A stretch of DNA of 24,274 nt, taken from Amanita rubescens (Eukaryota; Basidiomycota; Agaricomycetes; Agaricales; Amanitaceae). Location of the stretch: positions 1-24,274 of the forward strand of contig WION01000691.1 of the NCBI GenBank assembly GCA_015039365.1. The letters are read 5' to 3'. Below are positions 11,519 to 21,959 of this stretch, piece after piece (position 1 is the first letter of the stretch; each line of letters begins with the position of its first letter). The notes below the pieces were generated by a model. The model was not told where the DNA came from. It was given only the letters and a program-made list of their open reading frames with translations, and ran no database searches. A program made the position numbers and the translations under genes.

Positions 11519-12557
11519 CTATGTAGAATCCTGACTAGAGATCCTGACCCCGTATTCCTCTTCTTCATTTCCTTTGTTGCCCGTCGATATGTGCAGTAAC
11601 ACGAATGGCATATTTTTCGCCCCTTTCGAGAACCCAAACGGTGCATGAAAAAATGGGAAAATCGCCTTTTTTTCCATTCGCTTGTCGTCCTCGATGTATT
11701 GCCTCCATTTCTTCTGGGATCGTTTACACATGAAAGGTGTTCCATCCCAAACTGTCCGGTCCTTCTTCATCTTGCTGGTAATATGCATTTCGATACCTAT
11801 TCGCATCCAAACGAGCTCGTTTGCATCTCTGACGGTGGTGTCTGCTTTTCTTAGGTTCTGCTGCAATACTCGATCCGACTCGTCCAACGCCTCCAGCAGA
11901 AAAGTTTTTTCATCTACAAGGTCCGTGAGTTCGCGCCTAACGAATCGTAGGTCTTTCTTTGTTGGAGCCCCAACTTCTGGCGTTTGTTCTCGAGGTGGTG
12001 GGAACCTTGCTTGGGATTGCGACTCGCTCTTTGCGGCATTGCTCGAGAGCCCCGATTGGACTGCATCTGCTATCCTGACATCATTCTCTTTATTGGAATT
12101 GTTATCTACAAAAGATGTCAATCACTGCAGTTGTGCATTTGGGGTTGTGGGTATTACAATGTGCACTTGGTATGCCGGGCACGAAAGCTCGTGTCTTCTG
12201 GTTCAAGGGAGAATCGTCATCGGGAGATGGTGCCGTAGAACTGCAAGAAGTTAGACCCAGCCGACGTATAGGCTCTTTGGCGTACCGAGGACGCCCCTCT
12301 GGGTCTCTTTGCAAAAGACGACGTATAATATCCTCAGATTTCAGGTTTGCTTTTATGCCCTCTTTCTGTACCCATCAAGATGACTTATGCATGCAGCATT
12401 GGAACATCGCGATTACCCACCTTGGCGAGGACTTGCAGCTCGCCCCGGCTCAAGGCTTGAAGGGCTGCTCTACTTCGGGGACTGTAAGTACGCATGATAC
12501 CGATTTGGCTGAATGTGCGGCAGGAAAACCGAAACACGCTTTCATGTGGCCCGCCAT
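11519..12557 (-). CDS. SAP-motif protein with central coiled coil (divergent paralogue 1)
   Basis: Exons are 12557-12538, 12481-12421, 12365-12167 and 12105-11519 (288 residues). Residues about 12-45 form a SAP-like helix-turn-helix (Leu-x-Ala-Leu-x-Arg-x-Glu-Leu, then KANLKSE and Ile-Ile), a fold that usually binds DNA. An intron interrupts it after residue 27, in phase 0. A Ser/Asn/Gln-rich linker and a coiled coil (about 140-185) follow. The last 50 residues are Lys/Glu-rich and less convincing; a missed intron there is possible. The first exon is only 20 bases and is chosen because it gives an ATG and keeps phase. The stop lies 40 bases before the ATG of the downstream ATPase gene. Precise function unknown; a chromatin or DNA-associated role is inferred from the SAP motif. 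Confidence 0.72.
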
Positions 12558-12968
12558 GTCTGCGGCTTTCTTTGTTACTAGAACAATGATACACCTCCGC
12601 CTCTGGCTAAGCGCTCTAGAAAAATTCCACTCAACCAGTATACAAGGCAAGATGGCCGAGCGGTCTATGGCGTGTGACTCAAGCGAAAGCTTGCCTGTAC
12701 AGCAGGTTTCTCATCTCCGAAAGGGGGCGTGGGTTCGAATCCCACTCTTGTCAACATTTTTTGCTGTTCGCGAGAGGCACTTTCCCACGCATAGGACAAA
12801 GGCCTCAATCGCCAACACGGCCACATCCTATAATTGAAGCGGCAATGGGCCTGCTTGACGAGACAAAGGATGTACATCTGGCCTGTTTTATACGTAAACC
12901 TTTTTCTAATCTCTCTGACCCTCCGACAATATCTCTATCCCTATACTTGAGCATTTTCTGCGGTACAA
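12558..12968. promoter_or_regulatory. shared intergenic region of two divergent SAP-protein genes
   Basis: The two start codons, at 12557 (-) and 12969 (+), are 411 bases apart, and a complete tRNA-Leu gene occupies 108 of them. The remaining parts, about 88 and 215 bases, must carry both RNA polymerase II promoters. A pyrimidine-rich stretch lies at about 12899-12950, just upstream of the plus-strand start, a common feature of fungal promoters. Confidence 0.6.
12646..12753 (+). tRNA. tRNA-Leu (CAA) with a 24-base intron
   Basis: The acceptor stem GGCAAGA pairs with TCTTGTC (one G-U pair) and the discriminator is A (12753). The D arm starts GCCGAGCGGTC, typical of leucine tRNAs. The anticodon CAA is at 12680-12682, followed by G37 and an intron at 12684-12707 that contains CTTG, able to pair with CAAG as in other intron-bearing tRNA-Leu(CAA). 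A long variable arm (CTCC-GAAA-GGGG) and the T arm GTGGG-TTCGAAT-CCCAC follow. The anticodon stem TGTGA/TCTCA contains one T-T mismatch in its middle pair. Confidence 0.93.
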
Positions 12969-14727
12969 ATGGACGCGACATACTTGCGCCAGCTTAGACG
13001 TGCTGAATTACAAAAAATAGCCAAGGTATGCCGTGTTCGACATCAGTGGCAAGTGTAAACTCAATAAGCACAGGACAATAACGTAAAAGCCAATCTGAAG
13101 AGCGAAGTCATCATAGACGTCCTCTTGGAACGATTAAAAAAGTAGGTTTGCACCTAGTTTATCCTAAAATACTCCTGATTTCTGAAAGGTCTGAAGTCAG
13201 AGATCGCACTGCTGCTGGCTTGGAAATCAATGGCGCGCCCGAGGCACTTCCCTGCAGTACACCTAGACCTCCCGCCATGGAGCCCGGGAACCAGACCCTT
13301 CCTGATTTTGACAAGGACTCGGAAGCGGACGAATCTGTTGAGGCCGAGCCCGCGCGACGCACTTCCGCTGCGCCATCTGATGAAGCTCACGTCAGGTGGA
13401 ATGCGGATGCAGCTGTCGAACCTACTCATGATCCTCGTCATGACATCTACTACCCGGACAGTCCTCCGGATTATTCAAAAAGGGAAGATTTACCCGCCGA
13501 CGAAAATCTCGTCAAGGAGACCGTCGAAATGATGGCTGTAATTGACCGAGACAACCAAACGATTATGGAACGGATTATTAAATTACGTGCAGCTGCTGCA
13601 GAGCTTAGGTCTCGCGCAAAGACTGTCAGAGCGGTAATTCGAGGCGAAGACTTAAATCGAACTCGAATCATGACCTACCTCACCTACTGGCAGCCCATCA
13701 ATGACAACTGGTCCTTTCATGAGGTCTGGTCGGGCAAAATCAAAATACGCCATCCTGATGATCTTGCTGGGGTTACTACTAGCGACGAAGAAGATATGGA
13801 GGAAGTGGAAGATGAACAAAACGCGTAAGGAATCCTTTTAGTGGCATACGTGTATCCACAGCTAATACCTTGCACTATAGCGTTGACCCACAACCTAATC
13901 CTCCGGAGCATGCTGACGAGAATGCTGTTGCTAATCCTGAGAAGTATGTATTAAAACAGTGCCGACAATCCGAGTTATTGACGACTAAGAAGTGGGTTTG
14001 TTAATGAGAATGCGGTGCAGCTATCAAATTCACCTACGAATATGGATCCAGCTACTATGAGGTACCTTTTTTTTTTACGAAGCTAGCACTCGCGTTGACC
14101 ACTAACAGGGACCTCATGGGTTCATCTAGCATTGTGGCAGGCCAGAAGCGGCTGCGTGAAGATGAAGATATAGTAGAAGACGCTGATTTGAACGATCGCA
14201 GATACACCCCTCGCCACCGCCGCACTCAAGATAATGAACCCCAAACGCCAGAAAGAGAGAGTAGAACGGTTAAAGCAGAGTTACTCGAGCAGCTTGATCG
14301 TCTTTCTCCGCCACCAACACCAACTCCCGGACGTGCCGATAAGGGCAAGGGAAGAATGACAGCAGAACAAGTTGAAAACCTCGAAATGGAGCGTGCAGTG
14401 GAGCGGGAGCGATTTTTGGAAGAAATTGCTGCAGAAGACCTTTGGCCGGGTCCGGTTGCTCAGCAGCAGGTCAATTTGGGCGAGGTTCATGAGCAAGGAG
14501 CCTCGACCTCTAAGCAAGGGGTTCAAACCAATCCTAAGCCTCAATGGCTTGACATGGGCGACCCCACTCATGTGCCGGAGCCGTTCGTGGGGCTCCCAAC
14601 CTCCAACAGTGGTGTTCATCCCCACAATGGCGTACCGCACCTTGGACTGGGCACTTCACCGGCATTTTCATCCGCATCACAGCAACCTCGTCCTACTCGT
14701 CGATCGACCCGAAAGAGGATGGCATAA
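12969..14727 (+). CDS. SAP-motif nuclear protein (divergent paralogue 2)
   Basis: Exons are 12969-13025, 13074-13141, 13189-13824, 13881-13943, 13993-14061 and 14109-14727 (503 residues). Residues about 4-38 form a SAP-like motif (Leu-Arg-x-Ala-Glu-Leu, KANLKSE, Ile-Ile), interrupted by a phase-0 intron after residue 19, exactly as in the neighbouring divergent gene. A disordered acidic stretch, a coiled coil (about 140-180) and a Trp-containing segment come next. Two short phase 2-2 exons, an acidic and Pro-rich region, a second Glu/Arg-rich helix and a basic C-terminus (RRSTRKR), likely a nuclear signal, complete it. Probably DNA or chromatin associated; no known name can be given. Confidence 0.75.
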
Positions 14728-14990
14728 ATGATTTAAATTAGTAGAGAATTTTCTAAAACACAAGTCAACTATTCCAGCTAACAACTCGTATTGTACTACG
14801 TCATGTAATGAGGTCCAACTCTAGTCTGATCAATGAAAATTAAACAGTGCGAATAAGTTATGTGGTCCTTTACACGTCAAGATTTTGGTACATATTCGTT
14901 AATGTTTAAAGAATCCGACAATCATTGGCTAGAGGAGAATGTCTGGTCATAAGAGCAGGGTTGGAAGGATGATCACAAGGTAACTCTGAA
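14728..14990. other. convergent 3' intergenic region
   Basis: These 263 AT-rich bases lie between the stops of the SAP-protein gene (+) and the CSC1-family gene (-). They should hold both poly(A) sites; nothing else is visible. Confidence 0.6.
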
Positions 14991-17900
14991 TTAACCTCGA
15001 TACGCGCCTCGTCCCGCCACATTTGGATTGCTCGACTCTGCCGATGGACTCGGTCTATGCCCTTGTTGTGGCATCATTTGTAGATTCGGTGAGTACGATC
15101 GTTGCGGTGAATGGTATTGATATTGAGGATATTGCCGGGATGGGGATGATGAACGAGAGGGAGGATATTGCGGAGGGTACTGTTGGTAAGGCGACTCTGG
15201 CCCCGGAGTTCTTGTTCTTGACATTGGCTCATCGCTATATGTGTAACCTCTCTCCTGTGGTCTATGGACGGGGGCCTCTCGCATCATATACGCGTCAGAA
15301 GTATTATAAGGCAAAGGAGGTATCGCGGGCAAAAGTGATGTTTGGGACATCGAAGCTCGATAGTAGTCCATTGGATCTTGAGGTCCAATTGGCGAGAGTT
15401 CGATATCTGGCTGTTTTGGACCATTCGCTAGGTACCTATCGTAACTTTGTAACCCCATGGATCTTAAGGACGCATTATCACCCGCATAGAATCCGCCTTT
15501 TGCGGGATGCGAAATCGAGGAGCCGTCAAGGAATGCCGTAGATGCTATGGATCTTTGGTCCCAGTCCAACTCTCCGCGATCACGCCGGTATAATGCAGGA
15601 TCGTACTCGAGATCGGTCTATAGCATTGCAGAGTTAGAGCGTTATCATGCAAAAGGACGATCGAATAACGCACCTGTTCAATGCCTGCAATTTTGATTCC
15701 ACCAGGAACGACCTGGGCTTCCATCTTCTGTCCTCCATACTCATTCAGTTTGGCTTGATCATGGCCAAGCTTGCCTGAATACACTTGACTGAGCAAAGGC
15801 ATCATCTTAGCATGGAGCATCGGCGTGAAGAGTTCGGCATGGAATGCAGGATGGTTGAAGCGCTTTTCAAGACGGTGGCTTTTAGCATCGGCAAGGGCGG
15901 AGTGCACGTGGGCCGCGCGAAGGTCCTCCTCTGAGGGTATGAACCAACGGAACGCAGGCAGGTAAACTCGGTTGATGTATATCTTGTATGCGAAGACGAT
16001 TAAAATGGGAGGCAGAGTAGCAAGCCACTGCAAAGAGCTGAACTTGTACTGTAAACCAATCGCTGGAGAAAGGCATAAAAAAGGTGTCCCAAGGATATAT
16101 TTTATCTTCGGACTTACTCAAAATCATAAGGGCTTGCATAAGGAGAACCGAAAACAAGAGACGGTTGATGACGACATTCCAAATGCGCTAAAGATTAGAG
16201 ATGAATATACGTTCTTTGCGTGAGGTATATTACATACGCCACCAGATTCGACTTTCGAGACGAACACAAACATCAATTGGTATTTGTATACCCAGGAACT
16301 AACCCAGAAGACGATGGCAGCAGCAAGTACGACGAGAGGCGCAAGGGGTGCAAACACCAGCCCGACGGCAGCCATGAAAAGCTATACCTCTTTAGCACTT
16401 TTTTCAAAGCACGAATGAAAATTACTCACAAGGTAGCCACTGATTAAATGTCATTTGGTCAGGATGGAATAGCTAGCAAACGGAATACCACTCACTAATA
16501 CACAGCGTATTGGAAATCCGGAGGTTGCGTCCATTCTCGAATGTCACGAGGTGTTCTCCCTAATACACTATGGTAACTTGAGTATCGCGTGTTTTTCACT
16601 TTGTACCAACGACGTACTGTGTCTTGAATGACGTCCATACCAAGTTGAGAATTTGAGCCAAATCAAAAACGGCAAGAAAACCTCGTAATCTATGAAGAGT
16701 TAATATGACATCCACGCTCTTTGATAGTCAACAGCTCACGGGAAGAAAGTTAACCAATAGGACGACTGATTGACATAAGTGCTATTGATCATGGCCGGAA
16801 GGGCTAGCGGAAGCGCATTGGAAAATTGACAACAAACACGAACGCTCAACTCACTGTGTAAGTTGCTGATAATTTCAGACAAACTGGCTTTCCGACCAAT
16901 TTGCTGTACAATCTCCTTCACAGAATCTTTGCCATAATTAGATATCAGATGTGGGTGTCAGAAATAACAATACTTACTGAAAATTACTCCAATCAGGGTG
17001 AAGATTATAAGCTGACTGATAATCAGGAATGCATAATAACGTGCGATGACAGCACGATCCAATTTTGAATGAGAAGTTGCGCCCATGTACTACGAGAGTC
17101 AAATACGATAACCGTGCGTTGAATAGCTGCTTACCTTGGTCAACCAGCGCATGATAATTGGAAGGAAGAATCCAAAAATGCCCGAGACAGCCGGTGGCAA
17201 AACACCAGATACGATAGCAAATGTAACGGGTGAAGACACAGACCATTCGTTGATGAATGGGACGTATACCGTCAACTGCGTCTTGTAAGTAAAGTGTCGC
17301 GAAAAGTCTAATAAGCCACTTACAGAACTCAAGTTGGCCAGGACTGAAATGACAAAAAGAGGCACAGTATTGAAGAAACAGACAAGCGCTAGGAACCAGA
17401 AGCCAATTGTCTTCTTGCGAGCTAATTCCATATCAGACTTGCTCATGTTTTCCCAAATCTGTGCCAGATCCCTAAGCTATCGCCAGTGTCTGGATTAATT
17501 AATAACGCACAATATCTTTGGGGTTAGGAGCGAGTTGAATTGTTGTACCCTTCGGGTGTTTATTGCTGAGCAACTTGGCCACTATATGCGCATAAGGTAC
17601 AGCAGCCATACTGGCAAAGCCGTAATTTTCAGGTTTTCGAGTATCAAACTGAGCCCGGTATTCCTCGATGGCGGCATCAGTGCGCTTTAGTTTATTACTT
17701 TGGTCCCAAAAAAAAGTGAATAGGACTTTTTGGCCACATAGGGGCGTGCACTTACGTATAAAAGTCAATGGCATCTATTTTGGTACCTCCACATCCCATA
17801 AATCCACCTGTTCTAATCGTCGGTCGTTTTTTGCCAAGCTTTCCTCCTTTGAGGTAGCGGACCAAGACTTGCTCAAACTGTCTCACTGTCTCGTTGTGGT

Positions 17901-18749
17901 ACTCGATCAGCTCTGGGAGCCTTCCGACCTTCCTTCCTATATGGACGCTTGTCGTTGGGTAGGGCACCTTCACAGATTCAAAAATTGCCCTAAGTCCTTC
18001 GTCACTCTGGTTTTTCTTCGGGACATGTAGCACAGCCAAAGTCCGTGCATAGAATGACTGGAGGTATTCGGGGGATCGGAACCAAGTTCGCCGAAGTTTG
18101 ATCATCTCCCTCCAATGTACGTCGACGCAGTATACGATCAAGAATGACATGAGGTAGGTGACGACGACATGTGCATACAGCCAAGCACCTCCGACGTCGC
18201 GAATTGTCATGATGCTGAGTATATCGCGCTGTGATTTGCTGACGTTACGTAAATTGTAGGTGATATCGATGGGAATGAGGACGACGCATGCAAGAAGGGC
18301 AATTCCAGTAAAGAGCCAGCGCAGCAAGCGGAGGAAACGAAGAAAGGTGACGGCGTCCAGGCCGACCTTGTCCAGCAATTCTGGCTCTTTTGTGTGGATA
18401 AGGGGCGGGAGCCAACCGAAAACCGAATCGGAAGTTCGGGGCGGAGCCTTGTTACCGACGTGGTATTTAACTTTTGGCTCGTAGATGATCTGGACAAATG
18501 TAAGCGGGCTCCATGAGGGGAAGGCATCGTCGAGGACATCCACTAACCTTGTTTTTTGGCCTGAGGACATTGAATACCACGATCGTGACAACCTGATTGT
18601 TGATGAGAGTGGAGCTATGGCGCTTAACTGAATTGAAGACTTACGGATACGATACTCATAAGTAACACTTGGGCACCGACCGCTGCGGGCGCCAGCGTCC
18701 GCGAACTATCGCTGAAAACGTTGCCCGCAGCTTGGTTTAGACCGGACAT
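14991..18749 (-). CDS. CSC1/TMEM63-family calcium-permeable stress-gated cation channel
   Basis: This is a multi-pass membrane channel related to yeast Csc1/Rsn1 and plant OSCA. Exons: 18749-18645, 18592-18548, 18489-17756, 17697-17511, 17458-17324, 17275-17135, 17089-16978, 16926-16855, 16803-16740, 16689-16618, 16567-16496, 16439-16430, 16381-16238, 16187-16118, 16062-15674 and 15617-14991 (992 residues). Order of parts: an N-terminal helix; two more membrane helices before a large cytosolic domain (about 140-350, with a CGGTKIDAIDFYT stretch); the core channel helices from about 360 to 690, including TPRDIREWTQPPDF near 570; and a 208-residue cytosolic tail rich in Pro, Ser, Tyr and Gln. 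One exon is only 10 bases (16430-16439). Neighbours give no functional hint. Confidence 0.93.
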
Positions 18750-18961
18750 GATGAAAGAAAAAAAGAAAAAGAGACAATCGATCAGCAATTGACTCTGCAC
18801 GGAAGAAAAGTGATAGCGAGTGTGGGCTGTGAGGGCAAGGACCGCTGAGGTAAGGGGAGGCCGAGAAAAAAGAGTGGTGTGCGGGCTGAGCGAGCTGGTG
18901 GTAGCTAGTAGCAAAAGAAGCACGCGGAGGTGCTGGCAGTACACTCTATTGTACTTCGGTT

Positions 18962-20041
18962 CTATTGTACATCACTAAGTAGTCTATTTAGCACCCGCAC
19001 AACCTGCGCTATTCCTTCTCGAACATTTCCTCGCTCCACTTCTGCCACTAACTTCATAATCCGACCCTCAAATTTATCCGGATGAAACCGCAACATTGCC
19101 TCGCGCAACTTGTCCTTTTTCTCCTTTGCATCATTCGTCGCCATCTTTTCCGTCCCGATAGGAACGGGAACCCGAGATGACAACAAAAATGTGCTAATAC
19201 CATCCTCAGTGAGATCATCTATACAGATCCTCCCCGTCTTGTACGCATTTGGAATGGGCCAAGGAATATCGACAAACTTGAGCCATCCCTCGTGAGAACG
19301 GTCTCCATCGGAGAGCAACGTTTTCCATTTTTGGTCGTACAGTTGCCTTGCCGATACCCACTGTTCCTGCCTCTTCTTTTCACGTTCCTTCGCAGCTGCT
19401 TGTTCTAGTCGCGCCATGTCCTCCTTTTCCTTCTTAATCTGAGCCACGCGAGTAGCATGAGCTGCCTTTCTGCGCTGTTGCTCAGCGTACTCCTCAGCAT
19501 GCTTTAACCTAGTGTAATCTTACTTTAGTAATCAAACACTCATCGAATCACTGACTCCGTACCTGTGCATTCCCATTCGTATCCATTCGGTGTATTCCTC
19601 ATCCTCCATGTAACGAGGATCAAGACACGATGCCATGTCAATATCAGGCGTCTCAAAGGCATAGTCCCCTATCTTCGAGCTACCGCCACGTCTCCACCGA
19701 CCAGGTACATGGGTGTGATCGTTGAGTCGAGCCTCGAGCGTGTCAAGCCGATCGTCAATCTCCATCTCTTCGAACATTCTTTGGCGGAACTCTCGTTCTT
19801 CGACTTCCGCCTGCATGGTATCGTGTTTGTGAGACTTCCGGCTGGATGGACCTGGCTCATCCTCGTCAGATGATGCCCATTTCCTGGAAGGCTCCTCTGT
19901 CGTTTCTACGCGACGGCGTTTGCTAGTCGAAGAGTTTGCATCTGCATTGCGTCTCTTCCTCCGTTCTTCCTTCTTTTCTTTTTTTCGCAATCGTCGGGCA
20001 ACGTCTTCAGTAGGAGTGCTTTTCAAATGGAGCTTGGGCAT
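18962..20041 (-). CDS. NFKBIL1-like protein with C-terminal J-like domain
   Basis: Exons are 20041-19563 and 19508-18962 (341 residues). The N-terminal 70 residues are very basic and then Ser/Asp/Glu-rich, with clusters such as RRLRKKEKK and KRRR that look like nuclear signals. A long charged helix (about 165-215) follows. The C-terminal 110 residues contain DIPWP (240-244) and a J-like motif HPD (302-304) within a Leu-Arg-x-Ala-Met-Leu-Arg-Phe-His-Pro-Asp-Lys-Phe helix turn, ending in a Leu-Asn-Arg-Leu helix. This combination matches the C-terminal part of metazoan NFKBIL1 (IkBL), but I see no ankyrin repeats. Animal NFKBIL1 is linked to mRNA splicing; a similar role here is inference. Confidence 0.8.
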
Positions 20042-20231
20042 AGTGGTGACGCAACAAACAGGGATGATCCAGCTAGCTAACTAGCACATTGAACGGCTTA
20101 GGAAAGATTTGACGAACAATGTATCGATCTGTTGCACGATAATAGGCCAATGAGTGATGCAACGTTTGAATAAACCCCAACCCTAGGCCGAGTCTACGAA
20201 AATTTAGGTTTTGGCGTGACAGCTTCAAGTT
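20042..20231. promoter_or_regulatory. bidirectional promoter region
   Basis: Only 190 bases separate the start codons of the NFKBIL1-like gene (-) and the putative mitochondrial protein gene (+). Both promoters must lie here. The sequence aaccctag at about 20179-20186 resembles a telobox (AACCCTA), a Tbf1-type site in some fungi; a single copy is weak evidence. Confidence 0.55.
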
Positions 20232-21748
20232 ATGCTACGTTCACGAGCTGCTCATTCTATCGTTTCCGTCTCACGGCACAGCAGACGCACTAACACACAA
20301 TGGAAGCGGTCCAACAGTTACGAAGCTGCGCGAACCGAAGACACGAACGACGAGTCTGAACACCATTTGCTCGCGAGACTCGTATATCGCAATGAAGAAT
20401 CTGCTCTGATCCGCAGTGTGGAATTTCCTGAATCCATGAGGGATGTACTAGCCATAGTACGCGCGGTGGAAGAAAAATATGGTTCAATCAAGGAATTCAA
20501 ATGCTTTCGAGTATGCTTAATTCAGACAATCTCATTTGCGCTCTTACCAATTGCTTTAGGACGCGGAGGTTTCGACGAACTATCAGGCAATTATTAGAGT
20601 CACATTCCGTCATCGACAGTCACCCACGCGCTTACCTGACAAGGAGGAGCTTCGCATAACCTTACCTCCCGCTTTACCTTGCGACCAGCCAGGCGGAATA
20701 GGTTTGGCCGACTTGGAAGGATACCTTGAAGCGTCAGAAAACCCCATTACTGCATCCTCCAATGCCCCCTCAGCTCCAAAACTCGAAGGTGTCATGACCA
20801 ACGTATTCGAGGAGTCAGAGAAAGACGCGGCAGGCAAAAGTGTGGGGCGTGTATTAACATGCACCATCCAGCCCACCAGTGCGTCAATGCCATGAATGCA
20901 GCGATAAATACTAATATTTCCGTGGAGATTTCTCATTCTATACACCCAGTCACAGCACATTTTTTTGGCTGGCTCGGACAGAAAGAGAAGCCGTCGCGCG
21001 ACAGTTACTCAACTGGGGAGGCTTTCACGAGTTCCCTCCCCTTGAAAAGAATCGTCCTCTTCCAGAAGAGGATTTCTTCAGGGATTCAAAGATCGAACAT
21101 TTTCGCATGCGTCATTGCCTACGACGTTCCAGTCAACAAAGCGGAGTGCCAAATCCGTATGAATATTCGCCAAAGGAGTCGTCCAAACCAGAGTGGGAGC
21201 CTTTATCAGAGCCGATGCCTGCAGTAGCGGAATTTAATCCTTTAGCTCCGTTTCGGGAGGAAAAGCAGAAGGTGGAGCAGGCACCTAGTGATCCAACGAT
21301 ATCTTCTGCCAATTCTACAGAGGCTACGTCAATACCCAATGTTATGCCACTCGCAAAGGGTACTAAAAGCCCACTTCCTACAGCATCTGCATCCACCACA
21401 TCCACTTCACAGATTGATAAAAAAGAACTTGCAGCGCAGCTAAGCGTAGCACGTTTGTTAGCACAGCAGGTGACGCAAGAACTAGCAAACAAGCATGCAA
21501 AACAAAAACAAACCCCAAAGGTAGAAGAGGCTCCGAGTGTGTCCAAGGAAGATTCCCTATTTGAGGAACCAGCTCACACCAGAGAAAAGTACTCGAGTAT
21601 CGACGCAAAAGCGAATCTGCCATTAGAGCAGGATACCGCCGAGAGCACGAAGGTACCCGAAAGCAAACCCACAGAGCAACAGACGGATGAGTCTCAGAAT
21701 GGAGGTGTGCTTAAGAAACTCAAGGGCGCGTGGGGCAGTTTATTCTGA
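20232..21748 (+). CDS. unrecognised protein, probably mitochondrial, with an RRM-like N-terminal pattern
   Basis: Exons are 20232-20510, 20560-20878 and 20928-21748 (472 residues). I do not recognise the family. The first 30 residues hold many Arg, Ser, His and Lys and no acids, as in mitochondrial presequences. Residues about 55-110 read as strand-helix-strand-strand (ALIRSVEF, a helix ending in EEKYGSI, KEFKCF, then AIIRVTF), which resembles half to most of an RRM fold. The middle contains a Trp-rich segment and an Arg/Glu helix. The last 200 residues are low-complexity Ser/Thr/Pro/Glu with one helical stretch (about 365-395) and end in KKLKGAWGSLF. The second intron was placed at 20879-20927 because this alone keeps the downstream frame open. 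Confidence 0.72.
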
Positions 21749-21959
21749 ATATGAGGGAAATATATAGATTATACATAGCGTCGTGTAATATGCCATTGCC
21801 AGCTCATTGCGTATGGTAAAACGGTTGTTTTGGATTGCTTGGTCTGCAAGGCAATGGGCCTCGGACCAAATCGTTCACAATACTCACAAGCAAAGTGAAG
21901 GCCTCTACGCACAAGGTATTCTCAACGGCGCCGGGCGACGACATCAAGACAATCAAAAA

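Noticed and set aside
11682..12254. 190-codon open frame on the plus strand
   Set aside because: It is antisense to the SAP-protein gene on the minus strand, has a Ser/Phe/Cys-rich composition typical of a reverse-frame shadow, and no motif.
12115..12837. 240-codon open frame on the plus strand
   Set aside because: It runs antisense through exons of the minus-strand SAP gene and then straight through the tRNA-Leu gene, so it cannot be a real protein gene.
15023..15541. 172-codon open frame on the plus strand
   Set aside because: It lies opposite the disordered C-terminal tail of the CSC1-family gene, whose frame is continuous with conserved exons.
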